This document shows positions 40,055 to 49,137 of a stretch of 64,000 bases of DNA, piece by piece. The notes beneath the pieces were generated by a model that worked only from the letters and a program-made list of their open reading frames with translations, was not told the DNA's origin and did no database searches. The stretch's first letter is position 1. Every line of letters starts with the position of its first letter. The stretch is from Leptotrichia hongkongensis (lineage in GTDB: Bacteria; Fusobacteriota; Fusobacteriia; Fusobacteriales; Leptotrichiaceae), in contig NZ_AP019846.1 of the NCBI RefSeq assembly GCF_007990635.1, positions 806,001-870,000 on the forward strand. Reading direction: 5' to 3'. Position numbers and translations under genes: made by a program.

Positions 40055-41539
40055 ATGAAAATAGAAAATTTATATCCTGAAAAAGTTTTTCACTATTTTA
40101 GTGAAATTTCAAAAATACCAAGAGGTTCAAGAAAAGAAAAAAAGATTAGTGACTGGATTGTTGAATTTGCCAAGAAAAGAAATCTGGAAGTTATTCAGGA
40201 CAAGGCATTAAATGTATTAATAAGAAAGCCTGCAACAGCTGGATACGAGGAATACTCACCACTTATCCTGCAAGGACATATGGATATGGTTTGGGAAAAA
40301 AATAAAAATACACAATTTGATTTTGAAACACAAGGAATTGAACTTGTTGTGGAAGATGGATACCTAAAGGCAAATGGAACAACACTTGGGGCAGATAATG
40401 GAATTGCTGTGGCTTATGCACTTGCGATACTTGACAGCAATGACTTGAAACATCCGGCACTTGAAATTATCATCACAACTGACGAAGAAGACGGAATGAG
40501 CGGAGTTAATAACCTTGACTTTGGAATTTTTTCTGGAAAGACACTTATAAACTTAGATACTGAAGAATATGGACAAGTTTATGTGAGTAGTGCAGGTGGT
40601 GCGAGAATCCTTAATGAGTTTAATTTTGATGCTGAAAAATTAGAAGAAGACGATACTGTAATAAGTGTTGATGTGAAAGGGCTTTTAGGTGGGCATTCAG
40701 GTGCTGAAATTCATTTAGGATTAGGAAATTCAAATAAAATTTTGGCAGAAGTTCTGAATCATTTAAATAAAAAATACACTCTTGCAATAATGGATATTGA
40801 CGGTGGAGAAAAAACTAATGCAATACCGAGAGAGGCTGTGGCGTTACTAGCTGTAAAACTTGAAGATGAAAAAGTCAGTGATTTTGAAAAATTAGCAAAC
40901 CTTGCTTTTGGAAATATAATAAAGGATTTTAAAATTATTGATAAAAATCCAGTTATTGAAGTGAAGGAAGTTAAGAAAGAGGAACTAAAAAATCAAGGGA
41001 AATTATCAATTTCCAACACAAATGCCGTTATTTCATTTTTCCACGAATTTCCAAATGGAGTTATCTCAATGAGCAAAGATATCGAGGGACTTGTAGAAAC
41101 TTCAATAAATCTGGGAGTTATAAAAACTGAAAATAAAGATGGAAAAATTGTTATAAAAATTCAGGCATTGCCAAGAAGTTCAGTAAATAAATCACTTGAA
41201 AAATTACTAAATGATGTGAAGGAACTTTCTGAAAAATACGAAGTGGCAGTAAAAATAAATTCTCCATATCCATCTTGGGAATATCGAAAAGATTCAAAGA
41301 TTCGTGAAATAGTTGTAAACTCATTTAAAAAAATAACAGGAAAAGATGCTGAAATTAAGGCAATTCACGCTGGACTTGAATGTGGAATTTTTGACAACAA
41401 TATGGAAAATGTTGATATTGTTTCAATTGGGCCTAATATTTACGGTGCACACACACCTGAAGAAAGAATGGAAATAGATTCAGTTGGAAAAACTTGGGAA
41501 TTATTGCTAAAAGTGATGGAAGATTATAACATTAAATAA
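40055..41539 (+). CDS. pepD: Aminoacyl-histidine dipeptidase (PepD, M20 family)
   Basis: Cytosolic zinc dipeptidase cleaving Xaa-His and related dipeptides. The 494 residues begin LYPEKVFHYFSEISKIPRGSRKEKKISDWI, with the zinc-ligand motifs LQGHMDMVWEKN, TTLGADNGIAVA, TTDEEDGMSGV, INLDTEEYG and the C-terminal CGIFDNN...GAHTPEERM. Length and motifs match PepD. Start ATG 40055 with AAAGGAAA. Confidence 0.94.
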   Translation: MKIENLYPEKVFHYFSEISKIPRGSRKEKKISDWIVEFAKKRNLEVIQDKALNVLIRKPATAGYEEYSPLILQGHMDMVWEKNKNTQFDFETQGIELVVEDGYLKANGTTLGADNGIAVAYALAILDSNDLKHPALEIIITTDEEDGMSGVNNLDFGIFSGKTLINLDTEEYGQVYVSSAGGARILNEFNFDAEKLEEDDTVISVDVKGLLGGHSGAEIHLGLGNSNKILAEVLNHLNKKYTLAIMDIDGGEKTNAIPREAVALLAVKLEDEKVSDFEKLANLAFGNIIKDFKIIDKNPVIEVKEVKKEELKNQGKLSISNTNAVISFFHEFPNGVISMSKDIEGLVETSINLGVIKTENKDGKIVIKIQALPRSSVNKSLEKLLNDVKELSEKYEVAVKINSPYPSWEYRKDSKIREIVVNSFKKITGKDAEIKAIHAGLECGIFDNNMENVDIVSIGPNIYGAHTPEERMEIDSVGKTWELLLKVMEDYNIK

Positions 41540-41564
41540 AAAATAAAAACAAAAGGAATATTAA

Positions 41565-42146
41565 ATGAAAAAAGAGCCAAATAAACAAAAAGAAAAACTA
41601 AAAATAAATGAAATTATAGTTGTTGAAGGGCGAGATGACATAACAGCCATAAAACGAGTTGTAGATGCACATATTATCGCCTTAAACGGCTTCTCCGCAT
41701 TATCTAAAAAAACGATAAATAAAATGATTGAATTGTCAAAAACTAATGATTTAATTTTATTTACAGATCCTGATTTCGCAGGGAAAAAAATTCGTGATAC
41801 ATTAAAAAGATATATTCCGAGCATAAAGCATGCTTTTGTAAGTCAGAAAGATGCAACTAAAAATGATAATATAGGAGTTGAAAATGCCAATGACAAAGCA
41901 ATTTTAGAGGCATTAAAAAATGTTATTACAGCTAGTCAAAATATTGAAGATAGATTTAATATCAGTGACTTGATTGATAATGGGCTTATTTCTGGAAGTA
42001 ATGCAAAAGAACGTAGAATAATGCTCGGAGATATTTTAAAAATTGGCTATTATAATGCAAAACAACTTTTAAAGGCTCTTAATTCATTTAATATTTCAAA
42101 AGAACAGTTTGAAGAAGCTGTTGAAGAAATAAATAGTTTATCTTGA
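41565..42146 (+). CDS. rnmV: Ribonuclease M5 (5S rRNA maturase)
   Basis: Toprim-fold nuclease that trims 5S rRNA precursor ends. The 193 residues have the Toprim motifs IIVVEGRDDITAI (catalytic Glu) and LFTDPDFAGKKIRDTL (DxD-type metal site), and the C-terminal part NAKERRIMLGDILKIGYYNAKQLLKALNSFNI typical of RnmV. It follows pepD by 25 bp and may be co-transcribed. Confidence 0.93.
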   Translation: MKKEPNKQKEKLKINEIIVVEGRDDITAIKRVVDAHIIALNGFSALSKKTINKMIELSKTNDLILFTDPDFAGKKIRDTLKRYIPSIKHAFVSQKDATKNDNIGVENANDKAILEALKNVITASQNIEDRFNISDLIDNGLISGSNAKERRIMLGDILKIGYYNAKQLLKALNSFNISKEQFEEAVEEINSLS

Positions 42147-42161
42147 TAATTGAAATTCGAG

Positions 42162-42200
42162 AAGCGGGGTTGTAAGGGCATGGCGTTTGATGCCCTTACG
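42162..42200 (+). repeat. 39-bp hairpin repeat (family C), copy 1
   Basis: It begins AAGCGGGG, contains the arms GTAAGGGCAT (42172-42181) and ATGCCCTTAC (42190-42199), and ends in G. The copy at 63021-63059 differs at one base in the loop. It lies between the convergent genes rnmV and tag and could act as a terminator, though no T run follows. Confidence 0.85.
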
Positions 42201-42269
42201 ATAAATTATTAAAATGTCGCAATTAATATTGCAATTTATGTTATTAAAAAAGCAAAAACTATATTTTAA

Positions 42270-42833
42270 TTATTTAGCTGATTTTTTATAAGGACAACTG
42301 ATTAAGTGGTCATCGACTATTCCGATTGCCTGTAAGAAAGAATAAACGATTGTAGAGCCAACGAATTTAAAGCCACGTTTTTTCAAATCTTTGCTGATTT
42401 TATCAGATAATTCTGTAGTAGCAGGTGCTTCTGATATTTCTTTCCAGTTATTGATAATTTGCTTGTTATCTGTAAAATTCCAAATGTACTTGTCAAATGA
42501 GCCAAATTCTTTTTGTACTTCCATAAATGCAAGAGCGTTTTTAACAGAAGCGGATATTTTTAATTTATTTCTCACAATTCCTTCATTTTGAGCCAGTTCA
42601 GCCAATTTAGTTTCATCATATTTTGCAATTTTTTTATAATCAAAATTATCAAAAGCCTTTCTAAAATTTTCTCTTTTATTCAAAATAAGATTCCAGCTAA
42701 GTCCTGCCTGAAATCCTTCCAATATTAGCATTTCAAAAAGATAACTATCATCGTGGGAAGGAACTCCCCATTCGGTATCATGATAGATAATGTCGTTTTC
42801 AGATTTTGCCCATGGACATCTAGTTTTTTTCAT
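42270..42833 (-). CDS. tag: DNA-3-methyladenine glycosylase I
   Basis: Base-excision enzyme removing 3-methyladenine from alkylated DNA. The 187 residues begin RCPWAKSENDIIYHDTEWGVPSHDDSYLFEMLILEGFQAGLSW, with Cys and His zinc ligands completed by VDDHLISCPYK at the end, and the glycosylase helix-hairpin-helix region. Start ATG 42833 with GAAAGGA. It follows prfB on the same strand by 64 bp. Confidence 0.96.
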   Translation of the reverse strand: MKKTRCPWAKSENDIIYHDTEWGVPSHDDSYLFEMLILEGFQAGLSWNLILNKRENFRKAFDNFDYKKIAKYDETKLAELAQNEGIVRNKLKISASVKNALAFMEVQKEFGSFDKYIWNFTDNKQIINNWKEISEAPATTELSDKISKDLKKRGFKFVGSTIVYSFLQAIGIVDDHLISCPYKKSAK

Positions 42834-42897
42834 ATTCCAATCCTTTCAATTTTTTTAGTTATTGTAAGTAAAATTGTTTTAAATTTTAAACATGTTA

Positions 42898-43993
42898 TTA
42901 GGATTTAGCATATTTTAAATATTCGTTTATAAATAAGTCAATGTCTCCATCCATAACTTTTTCCACATTTCCTTCTTCTGCCTTTGTTCTGTGATCTTTT
43001 ACCATTTTATAAGGTTGGAAGACATACGAACGGATTTGGCTTCCCCATTCGATTTTTGATTCTGTTCCCTTTAATTCTGCCATTTCCTTCTCACGCTTTT
43101 CCAGTTCCAGCTCGAATAATTTTGATTTTAATATTTTCATTGCAGTTTCACGGTTTTTTAGCTGTGAACGTTCATTTTGGCATGTAACTACTGTATTTGT
43201 AGGAATATGGGTAATTCTAACGGCTGAGTCTGTTGTGTTTACGTGCTGTCCGCCTGCGCCACTTGCCCTGTAAGTATCAATTTTCAAGTCCTCTGTACGA
43301 ATATCAATTTCAACGTCATCTTCTATTTCTGGAGTAACATTTACTGCGGCAAATGAAGTATGCCGTCTGGCATTAGAGTCAAATGGAGAAATTCTGACAA
43401 GTCTGTGTACACCTTTTTCTCCTTTTAAATATCCATAAGCGTAATTTCCTTTTATATTTAATGTTACACTTTTTATTCCAGCTTCTTCTCCAGCAAGGCT
43501 ATCAAGGATTTCAACTTTGAAATCATGCCGATTTGCCCATCTGTCGTACATTCTGTAAAGCATTTCAGCCCAGTCACAAGCTTCAGTTCCACCAGCCCCT
43601 GAATTTATTGTAAGAATCGCATTATTCATGTCGTATTCCTCATCTAGAAGTAATTTTGTCTTAAAATTATCAATTTCATTTGTCAAATCTTGTGCCTTCT
43701 GTTCAAGCTCATTTTCAAACGAATTGTCCCCCATCTCAATAAACTCAATAATAGTGGAAACATCTTCAAAAAGCCCATTTAAATTCTCGTATTCTTCAAG
43801 CAACTTTTTCTTTGCACTAATAGTCTTTAATATTTCCTGACTGTTCTCATTATTCCAGAAATCTGCTTCAAATGTCTTTTTTTCCAAGTCATCAATTTCA
43901 TTTTTTAAATTTTCAATGTCAAAGATGCCTCCTAATTTCTTCAATGTTAATTTCATTTATTTCGTTTTGTTTTTTTATTTCAAATAAATCCAT
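42898..43993 (-). CDS. prfB: Peptide chain release factor 2, with programmed +1 frameshift
   Basis: RF2 terminates at UGA and UAA. The main frame (42898 to about 43920) has the GAGGQHVNTTDSAVR motif and the anticodon-like RF2 region. The true start lies upstream in another frame: ATG 43993 (ribosome site AAAGG at 44007-44003) gives 24 codons ending ...IRRHL, then TGA at 43921-43919. The site reads AGGAGG, CAT, CTT TGA C, the classical RF2 recoding signal (internal Shine-Dalgarno three bases before CTT TGA C). A +1 slip on CTT continues with Asp into IENLKNEIDD. Full length is 364 residues, the normal size. The ATG at 43956 in the main frame is not the real start. Confidence 0.95.
43918..43933 (-). 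promoter_or_regulatory. RF2 autoregulatory frameshift signal
   Basis: On the minus strand: AGGAGG (43933-43928), CAT, CTT (43924-43922), TGA (43921-43919), C (43918). Low RF2 lets the ribosome pause at UGA and slip +1 with help from the internal Shine-Dalgarno. This is established for prfB in most bacteria and is seen here directly. Confidence 0.93.
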
Positions 43994-44088
43994 ATTTTTA
44001 AACCTTTCTTTATACATTCAAATTTTTATCTTTAACTACAAGTAAAATTTTTTTCAAGAAAAAAAAATAATTGTTAATTAAATAAATT

Positions 44089-44195
44089 TATAGTAAAACT
44101 TATTTAAAACTAAACTCAAAAGCGATGACTATTTTACTCAAACCATAAATTTATATAATTTTAGCAGTTTAATTTAAAATAGGTTTGAGTATATA
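44089..44195 (+). repeat. Dispersed repeat family A, copy 2
   Basis: Same order of blocks as 23947-24038: TATAGTAAAAC, AACTCAAAAG, TGACTATTTTACTCAAA, AAATTTATATAATTTT and GGTTTGAGTATATA, with about 15 bp extra before the last block. It lies between prfB and the dehydrogenase gene. Confidence 0.75.
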
Positions 44196-44249
44196 ATACA
44201 AAAAATCTTTTGAATTGAGACTTTAAGTATTTTTAGGAAAATATTAAAA

Positions 44250-44273
44250 GAAGCTGCTTTTTAAAACAGCCTC
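44250..44273 (-). terminator. Intrinsic terminator of the D-lactate dehydrogenase gene
   Basis: On the minus strand GAGGCTG (44273-44267) pairs with CAGCTTC (44256-44250) with one G-U pair, followed by TTTTAATATTTT. It lies about 50 bp after the stop codon. Confidence 0.65.
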
Positions 44274-44323
44274 TCGTAAAGTTTTCTGATAGTAAAACTT
44301 TATATCAAAATTTTAAATAATAA

Positions 44324-45364
44324 TTATTTTTGAACTCTGACACCTTCAACGATTTTATCATTTTCTTCATCGTACCAAACTTCATTTTGTAAAGTTTCTT
44401 CTTTTACATAAGATAAAATGTTGTTAAATGTAGCTTCGGCAATGTTATCTAATGCTTCATTTGTTAAGAATGCTTGGTGAGATGTCAATACTACATTGTT
44501 GAACGATAATAATCTTGCTAAAACATCATCTTCTAATACTTGGCTAGATTTGTCGTCAAAGAAGTAGCTTGATTCATTTTCATAAACGTCAAGTCCAACT
44601 CCACCAACTTGTTTAGATTTTACAGCGTCAAGCAAGGCTTCTGTCTCAATTAATCCACCACGTGCAGAGTTTATAATAATAACCCCTTTTTTAACTTTTG
44701 CAAGGCTTTCGGCATTGATAATATGTCTAGTTTGCGGTGTTAATGGGCAATGAAGTGAAAGAACATCAGCTTTTTCAAGCACCTCATCCAAAGTTGTGTA
44801 AGTAAAGTTTTCTTCTTTTGCAGCTTGTTCATTTGGATATAAATCGTATGCAATTACATTCATTCCAAGTCCATTTAAGATTTTTATAAAAATTCTTGCG
44901 ATTTTTCCAGTACCGATAATTCCAGCAGTTTTACCATGCAAGTCAATACCAGTTAATCCAGCAAGACTGAAGTTTCCTTCACGAGTTCTATTATATGCTT
45001 TATGCGTTTTTCTATTTACAGTCATAAGTAATGCTAAAGCATGTTCAGCCACAGCAAATGGTGAGTAAGCAGGTACTCTTAAAACAGTAATTCTGTTTTC
45101 ACGGGCAGCCTTTAAATCGATATTGTTATAACCAGCACATCTTGCGGCAATAACCCTTACACCATTTTTTGCAAGTATATTTAATACTTTTGCATTTAAG
45201 TCATCATTTACGAAAGTACAGACAACATCTTGATATTTCGTAAGCATTACATTTTTTAAACTTAATTTTTCTTCAAAATATGTAATATCCGCCCCAAATT
45301 TTTCATTCCATTTGTCAAAAAATTCAATGTCATAAGGTTTCGCATCGAAAACTACGATTTTCAT
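44324..45364 (-). CDS. ldhA: D-lactate dehydrogenase (2-hydroxyacid dehydrogenase family)
   Basis: NADH-dependent reduction of pyruvate to D-lactate, a main fermentation end step. The 346 residues have the family pattern: AARCAGYNNIDL, YSPFAVAEHALAL, the Rossmann loop GIIGTGKIARIF, INSARGGLIET (substrate Arg), DVYENE (catalytic Glu side) and LTSHQAFLTNEAL (catalytic His). The long N-terminal part and YSPFAVAEHA favour the fermentative LdhA group over other hydroxyacid dehydrogenases. ATG 45364 follows a strong AGGAGG; own promoter and terminator. Confidence 0.92.
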   Translation of the reverse strand: MKIVVFDAKPYDIEFFDKWNEKFGADITYFEEKLSLKNVMLTKYQDVVCTFVNDDLNAKVLNILAKNGVRVIAARCAGYNNIDLKAARENRITVLRVPAYSPFAVAEHALALLMTVNRKTHKAYNRTREGNFSLAGLTGIDLHGKTAGIIGTGKIARIFIKILNGLGMNVIAYDLYPNEQAAKEENFTYTTLDEVLEKADVLSLHCPLTPQTRHIINAESLAKVKKGVIIINSARGGLIETEALLDAVKSKQVGGVGLDVYENESSYFFDDKSSQVLEDDVLARLLSFNNVVLTSHQAFLTNEALDNIAEATFNNILSYVKEETLQNEVWYDEENDKIVEGVRVQK

Positions 45365-45411
45365 TTTTACATTCCTCCTAAAATTTATAATCTTTTTATC
45401 TTATTAAATTT

Positions 45412-45441
45412 ATTATAGCAAAAAAAAATAGGCTAAGTCAA
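45412..45441 (-). promoter_or_regulatory. Promoter of the D-lactate dehydrogenase gene
   Basis: On the minus strand TTGACT (45441-45436), 18-bp spacer, TATAAT (45417-45412), about 47 bp before the ATG. Confidence 0.7.
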
Positions 45442-45623
45442 ATGATTTTACAAGATTTTTATTATTTATTTGAAATTTTTGATTCTTTGTTATTGTAATA
45501 AATGAAATGAAAAAAATTATATAAATATATAAAAAACGATAGCAAATTTGGGAAAAATATGATATAAGTATATTTGAGGAAGAAATCTAAACAAATTAAA
45601 AACTAAAAGAGAGGATTGATTTG

Positions 45624-47273
45624 ATGAACGGAGTAGCAGTTAGTGCAATCAACTATCAGCAGATGGCGTTTGGATTCCTGGGTGGACTGGGACTATTCCT
45701 ATTTTGTATAAAATATATGGGGGATGGTCTTCAAATGGCAGCTGGAGATAGACTTAGATATATTTTGGATAAATATACCACATCACCATTTTTAGGAGTT
45801 CTAGTTGGAATTCTAGTAACAGCTTTGATACAATCGAGTTCAGGAACAACAGTTATTACAATAGGGCTGGTTGGAGCAGGGCTACTGACTTTAAGGCAGG
45901 CTATTGGAATTGTTATGGGAGCCAATATTGGTACAACAATTACGACTTTCATAATTGGGTTTAATATAACGCATTATGCTTTGCCGATACTGTTTTTAGG
46001 AGCAGCATGTCTATTTTTTGTAAAACATAATTTCATAAATAATTTGGGTAGAATTTTATTTGGTTTTGGAGGAATATTTTTTGCATTGACATTAATGTCG
46101 AGTGCAATGGAGCCACTTAAACATTTACCGGCATTTACAGAATTAACAATAAAATTAAGTAATAGTCCAGTTTTAGGAGTATTTATTGGAACAATGATTA
46201 CAGTGCTGGTTCAGGCTTCAAGTGCTACAATTAGTATTTTACAAAATGTGTATCAGGAAAATCTTATAACATTAAAAGCGGCATTGCCTGTACTTTTTGG
46301 AGATAATATAGGAACAACAATAACAGCGATAATTGCAGTAATAGGAGCAAATACCTCAGCAAAAAGGCTTGCTTTGTCACATACAATGTTTAATGTTATA
46401 GGAACAATAATTTTTATGATTTTATTGTCACCGTTTACAATGTTTGTACAAAAAATGGCGGAGATTCTGCATTTGAATCCAAAAGTGACAATAGCATTTG
46501 CACACGGATCATTTAATGTTATGACAACAATTTTATTATTTCCATTCATTAGAGTTTTGGAATACGTTGTTGTAAAATTGATTAGGGAAAAAGATGAAGA
46601 TCAAGTTGAACATAAACCAAAATATTTAGATTCAGCATTGATTTACACACCTTCAATTGCATTAGGACAGGTAAAACAGGAAATGCTTTCAATGATTTCA
46701 ATAGCATTAAAGAGCTTAGGAAGAGCAGTTGAATTTTTCCATGAAAGAAATGAAAAATTAGCGGAAAAAGTTGAGAAAAGAGAAGAAGCAATAAATAATA
46801 TCGATCAGGAAATTACAAAATATTTAACTTCATTGTCACAAGAACATATAACTGAAAAAGATGGAGAGGAAATCAGCATGTATCTTGATATGTGCCGTGA
46901 TGTAGAACGTATAGGAGATCATGCGATTGGAATTGTACGAGATGTACGGTATGAAATTAAGAAAAAATTAGTATTTACTGAAACAGCTCATGAAGAAGTG
47001 CAAAAATTATACTTAATTTCAAAACAAATCATTGAAACGGCTGAAGAAGCTCTTAAAAACAATGATTCAGAAAAAGCTTTTGCAGTAGTAGATTTACACA
47101 ACAAACTTTACGCAAAGGAGAAGGAAGTAAGAAAAGCACATATAAGCCGTGTAAGCAAACAAGAATGTGACATAAAATCAGGGCTTTATTATATAGATGT
47201 TGTATCTCACTTTACAAGAATCGGAGACCATGCTAGAAACTTGGTTGAAAAAATGATTGAAAGTAGAGGATAA
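45624..47273 (+). CDS. Na+/phosphate symporter family protein with PhoU-like domain
   Basis: A 549-residue membrane protein of the Na/Pi-cotransporter II (NptA/YjbB) family. Two inverted repeats carry the signature motifs ALIQSSSGTTVITIG and VLVQASSATISIL in a membrane domain of about 8-9 helices. A cytoplasmic PhoU-like helical domain follows (MYLDMCRDVERIGDHAIGI ... VVSHFTRIGDHARNL). It probably moves phosphate with sodium, matching the sodium-type ATPase, but the direction is not inferable. ATG 45624 is preferred to TTG 45621 because of GAGAGGA at 45609-45615. Confidence 0.92.
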   Translation: MNGVAVSAINYQQMAFGFLGGLGLFLFCIKYMGDGLQMAAGDRLRYILDKYTTSPFLGVLVGILVTALIQSSSGTTVITIGLVGAGLLTLRQAIGIVMGANIGTTITTFIIGFNITHYALPILFLGAACLFFVKHNFINNLGRILFGFGGIFFALTLMSSAMEPLKHLPAFTELTIKLSNSPVLGVFIGTMITVLVQASSATISILQNVYQENLITLKAALPVLFGDNIGTTITAIIAVIGANTSAKRLALSHTMFNVIGTIIFMILLSPFTMFVQKMAEILHLNPKVTIAFAHGSFNVMTTILLFPFIRVLEYVVVKLIREKDEDQVEHKPKYLDSALIYTPSIALGQVKQEMLSMISIALKSLGRAVEFFHERNEKLAEKVEKREEAINNIDQEITKYLTSLSQEHITEKDGEEISMYLDMCRDVERIGDHAIGIVRDVRYEIKKKLVFTETAHEEVQKLYLISKQIIETAEEALKNNDSEKAFAVVDLHNKLYAKEKEVRKAHISRVSKQECDIKSGLYYIDVVSHFTRIGDHARNLVEKMIESRG

Positions 47274-47287
47274 AAATATAAATTTTA

Positions 47288-47320
47288 AAAATGGGTATTA
47301 ACTTAATATACCCATTTTTT
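47288..47320 (+). terminator. Intrinsic terminator after the Na/Pi symporter gene
   Basis: AAAATGGGTAT (47288-47298) pairs with ATACCCATTTT (47308-47318), followed by further T residues. Confidence 0.85.
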
Positions 47321-47448
47321 GATATTGATAAGAATATGTTAATTTTATTTTGGATATATCTGTCTTTAATCCATCATTTTTATGTTATTTTTATTTTAAT
47401 ATCTAAGAGAATTCTATTTCTCATTTAAAAAGCAAAAATTATATTTTA

Positions 47449-47551
47449 CACTCGAACCCATTTAAAATTGAACTGATAGAAATTATATAATTTAGGGTTT
47501 GAGTAAAATAGTCATAATTTTTGAGTTCTGTTTTAAACTAGTTTTACTATA
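47449..47551 (-). repeat. Dispersed repeat family A, copy 3 (inverted)
   Basis: The minus strand reads TATAGTAAAAC ... AACTCAAAAAT ... TGACTATTTTACTCAAACCC ... TATATAATTTC ... GGGTTCGAG, the same block order as the copies at 23947 and 44089. Confidence 0.7.
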
Positions 47552-47574
47552 ATTATTTAGAAAAATAGGTTGCT

Positions 47575-47620
47575 ATTCCTCTTGGAAAAAGTCTATAATA
47601 AATTCGCTATTTAAACGGAG
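47575..47620 (+). repeat. Dispersed repeat family B
   Basis: A half-element with CTATAATAAATTCGCTATTTAAAC followed by GGAGTTTAGTATTAAT. The same end (TATTTAAAT then GGGGTTTAGTATTAGT on the minus strand) occurs at 53917-53896; weaker matches are at 28555-28615 and 63205-63235. Confidence 0.55.
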
Positions 47621-47809
47621 TTTAGTATTAATTACAATTTTTTGTTAACAAATGAAATTTTATAAATGTGTTAGATTTTAAGAATAAAAAGAATAAAAAA
47701 ATTTGAAAATGACATAATTTTGTCAAAAAAAAATGATATTCTATGAAATAAGTGTTATAATATATTTTAATAAGAAATAAGCTGTTTATTCTAGAAGAAA
47801 GGAGATTAC

Positions 47810-49087
47810 ATGGTTGGGATATTTTTGAATTTTAAAAATAGTAAGATACAGATTTTATCAGCATTATTTACATTTAGTGCGGTGAGTTTTGCAGTTAATG
47901 TGGATGATTTGATTTCTCAGTATGAAAAAAATTCATATACGACAAAAATTAATGAAAAAAATATGAGAAAGTTTGATATAAAAGAGAAATCTTTGAAAAA
48001 TGGGGAGTGGAATGAAGTCAGTATAACTTCAGATAATAATTATACATTACACGTAACAGCAAATGGACTAACTATGCAAAATAATGTAAAGTATGGAATG
48101 CTTTATTACAGAAATGAATATAATTTTAGAAGTAGTGAGCTTACAGAAAATAAAATTGGTATTTCTAAAACTTTAAACGATTATTTTGGATATAGTGATG
48201 TAAATTATAATAAAAAAACTAATCAAATTTCACGAAATATACAGAAAATTAACGATGAAACTACTAAAAATTCTGAAATACGTGATTTGATTGATTTATA
48301 TAAAAATTATAAGAATAAACAGAAGGAAATTGAACAGGAAGCGCTTACCTTAGAAGATACTAAAAAAGATTATGCTATTCAGGCAAAAAAATATGAGCTG
48401 GGGACAGCATCGCAGTATGATTATGAACTAGCAAAAACAGAATATGAAAATTCTCAGCTGAAATATGAAAATCTTGGTCGGGAACTGCAAATTTTAGGAG
48501 AACGATTTACAGTTTACAATGTGACTTTACCTGAAAAAGAGAAGCTTGATGACCTGAAAAAAATTGAACTGAAAAAGGATGATTTTTATGCTCTTAGACT
48601 CTCAGAAGCTGAAACAATAGAATTGAATTCGCAGCTTAACAGTGAACAGCTAAGAAAGGAAAATATTGATTACAAGTATCCTAAATTATCAGGAGATATT
48701 GGATATTCCTTAAAGGATCATTCTGTTGTTGTCGGATTATCTGTGTCAAAAACTTTCAAAAGATATAATGATACTGTTGAAGATTTGAAAAATGAAGCAG
48801 ATAAATTGAGATTACAATATGAACAGAAAAAAAATGAACTAGTGTCAAATGCAGGACAGCAGATGATAACTTACACAACCTATCAGACAAATGAATTAAC
48901 AGCACAAAATACAATGAATATTAAGAAAAAAGAATATGAAATTTATGCTAAGAAGTACGAGCTGGGAGTTGACACGTATTCCAACTATGTGGAAAAACGG
49001 AATAACTATAAGAAAGCTGTAATAGATTACGAAACAGCCAAAAATGAACTTGCAGCATTTACTAAAAAAATAAAATATTATAAATAG
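47810..49087 (+). CDS. TolC-family outer-membrane efflux protein
   Basis: A 425-residue exported protein: signal peptide (about 1-35, ending SAVSFAVN), then the helical pattern of TolC-like proteins, with two similar halves each containing a YxxKKYELG-type repeat (KKDYAIQAKKYELGTASQYDYELAKTEYENS and KKEYEIYAKKYELGVDTYSNYVEKRNNYKK). This is the exit duct of a tripartite pump whose other parts (adaptor and MacB-like ABC transporter) follow directly, implying a double-membraned cell. Start ATG 47810 with AAAGGAG. Confidence 0.88.
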   Translation: MVGIFLNFKNSKIQILSALFTFSAVSFAVNVDDLISQYEKNSYTTKINEKNMRKFDIKEKSLKNGEWNEVSITSDNNYTLHVTANGLTMQNNVKYGMLYYRNEYNFRSSELTENKIGISKTLNDYFGYSDVNYNKKTNQISRNIQKINDETTKNSEIRDLIDLYKNYKNKQKEIEQEALTLEDTKKDYAIQAKKYELGTASQYDYELAKTEYENSQLKYENLGRELQILGERFTVYNVTLPEKEKLDDLKKIELKKDDFYALRLSEAETIELNSQLNSEQLRKENIDYKYPKLSGDIGYSLKDHSVVVGLSVSKTFKRYNDTVEDLKNEADKLRLQYEQKKNELVSNAGQQMITYTTYQTNELTAQNTMNIKKKEYEIYAKKYELGVDTYSNYVEKRNNYKKAVIDYETAKNELAAFTKKIKYYK

Positions 49088-49137
49088 AAATTATTAATAT
49101 GAAAAATAAAAACGAAAATTAAGAAAGCGGTGATTTT

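Larger units (their letters stand above)
43994..44323. other. Intergenic region between prfB and the D-lactate dehydrogenase gene
   Basis: About 330 bp without a supported gene. It holds the prfB ribosome site, repeat family A copy 2 (44089-44195) and the terminator of the dehydrogenase gene (44250-44273). No convincing prfB promoter was found in it. Confidence 0.5.
47274..47809. other. Intergenic region: terminator, two repeat copies, promoter
   Basis: About 540 bp without a supported gene. It contains the terminator at 47288-47320, an inverted family A repeat (47449-47551), a family B element ending in TATTTAAACGGAGTTTAGTATT (47575-47620), and a TATAAT at 47756-47761 with extended GTGT before it, the likely -10 of the efflux operon. 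Confidence 0.55.
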
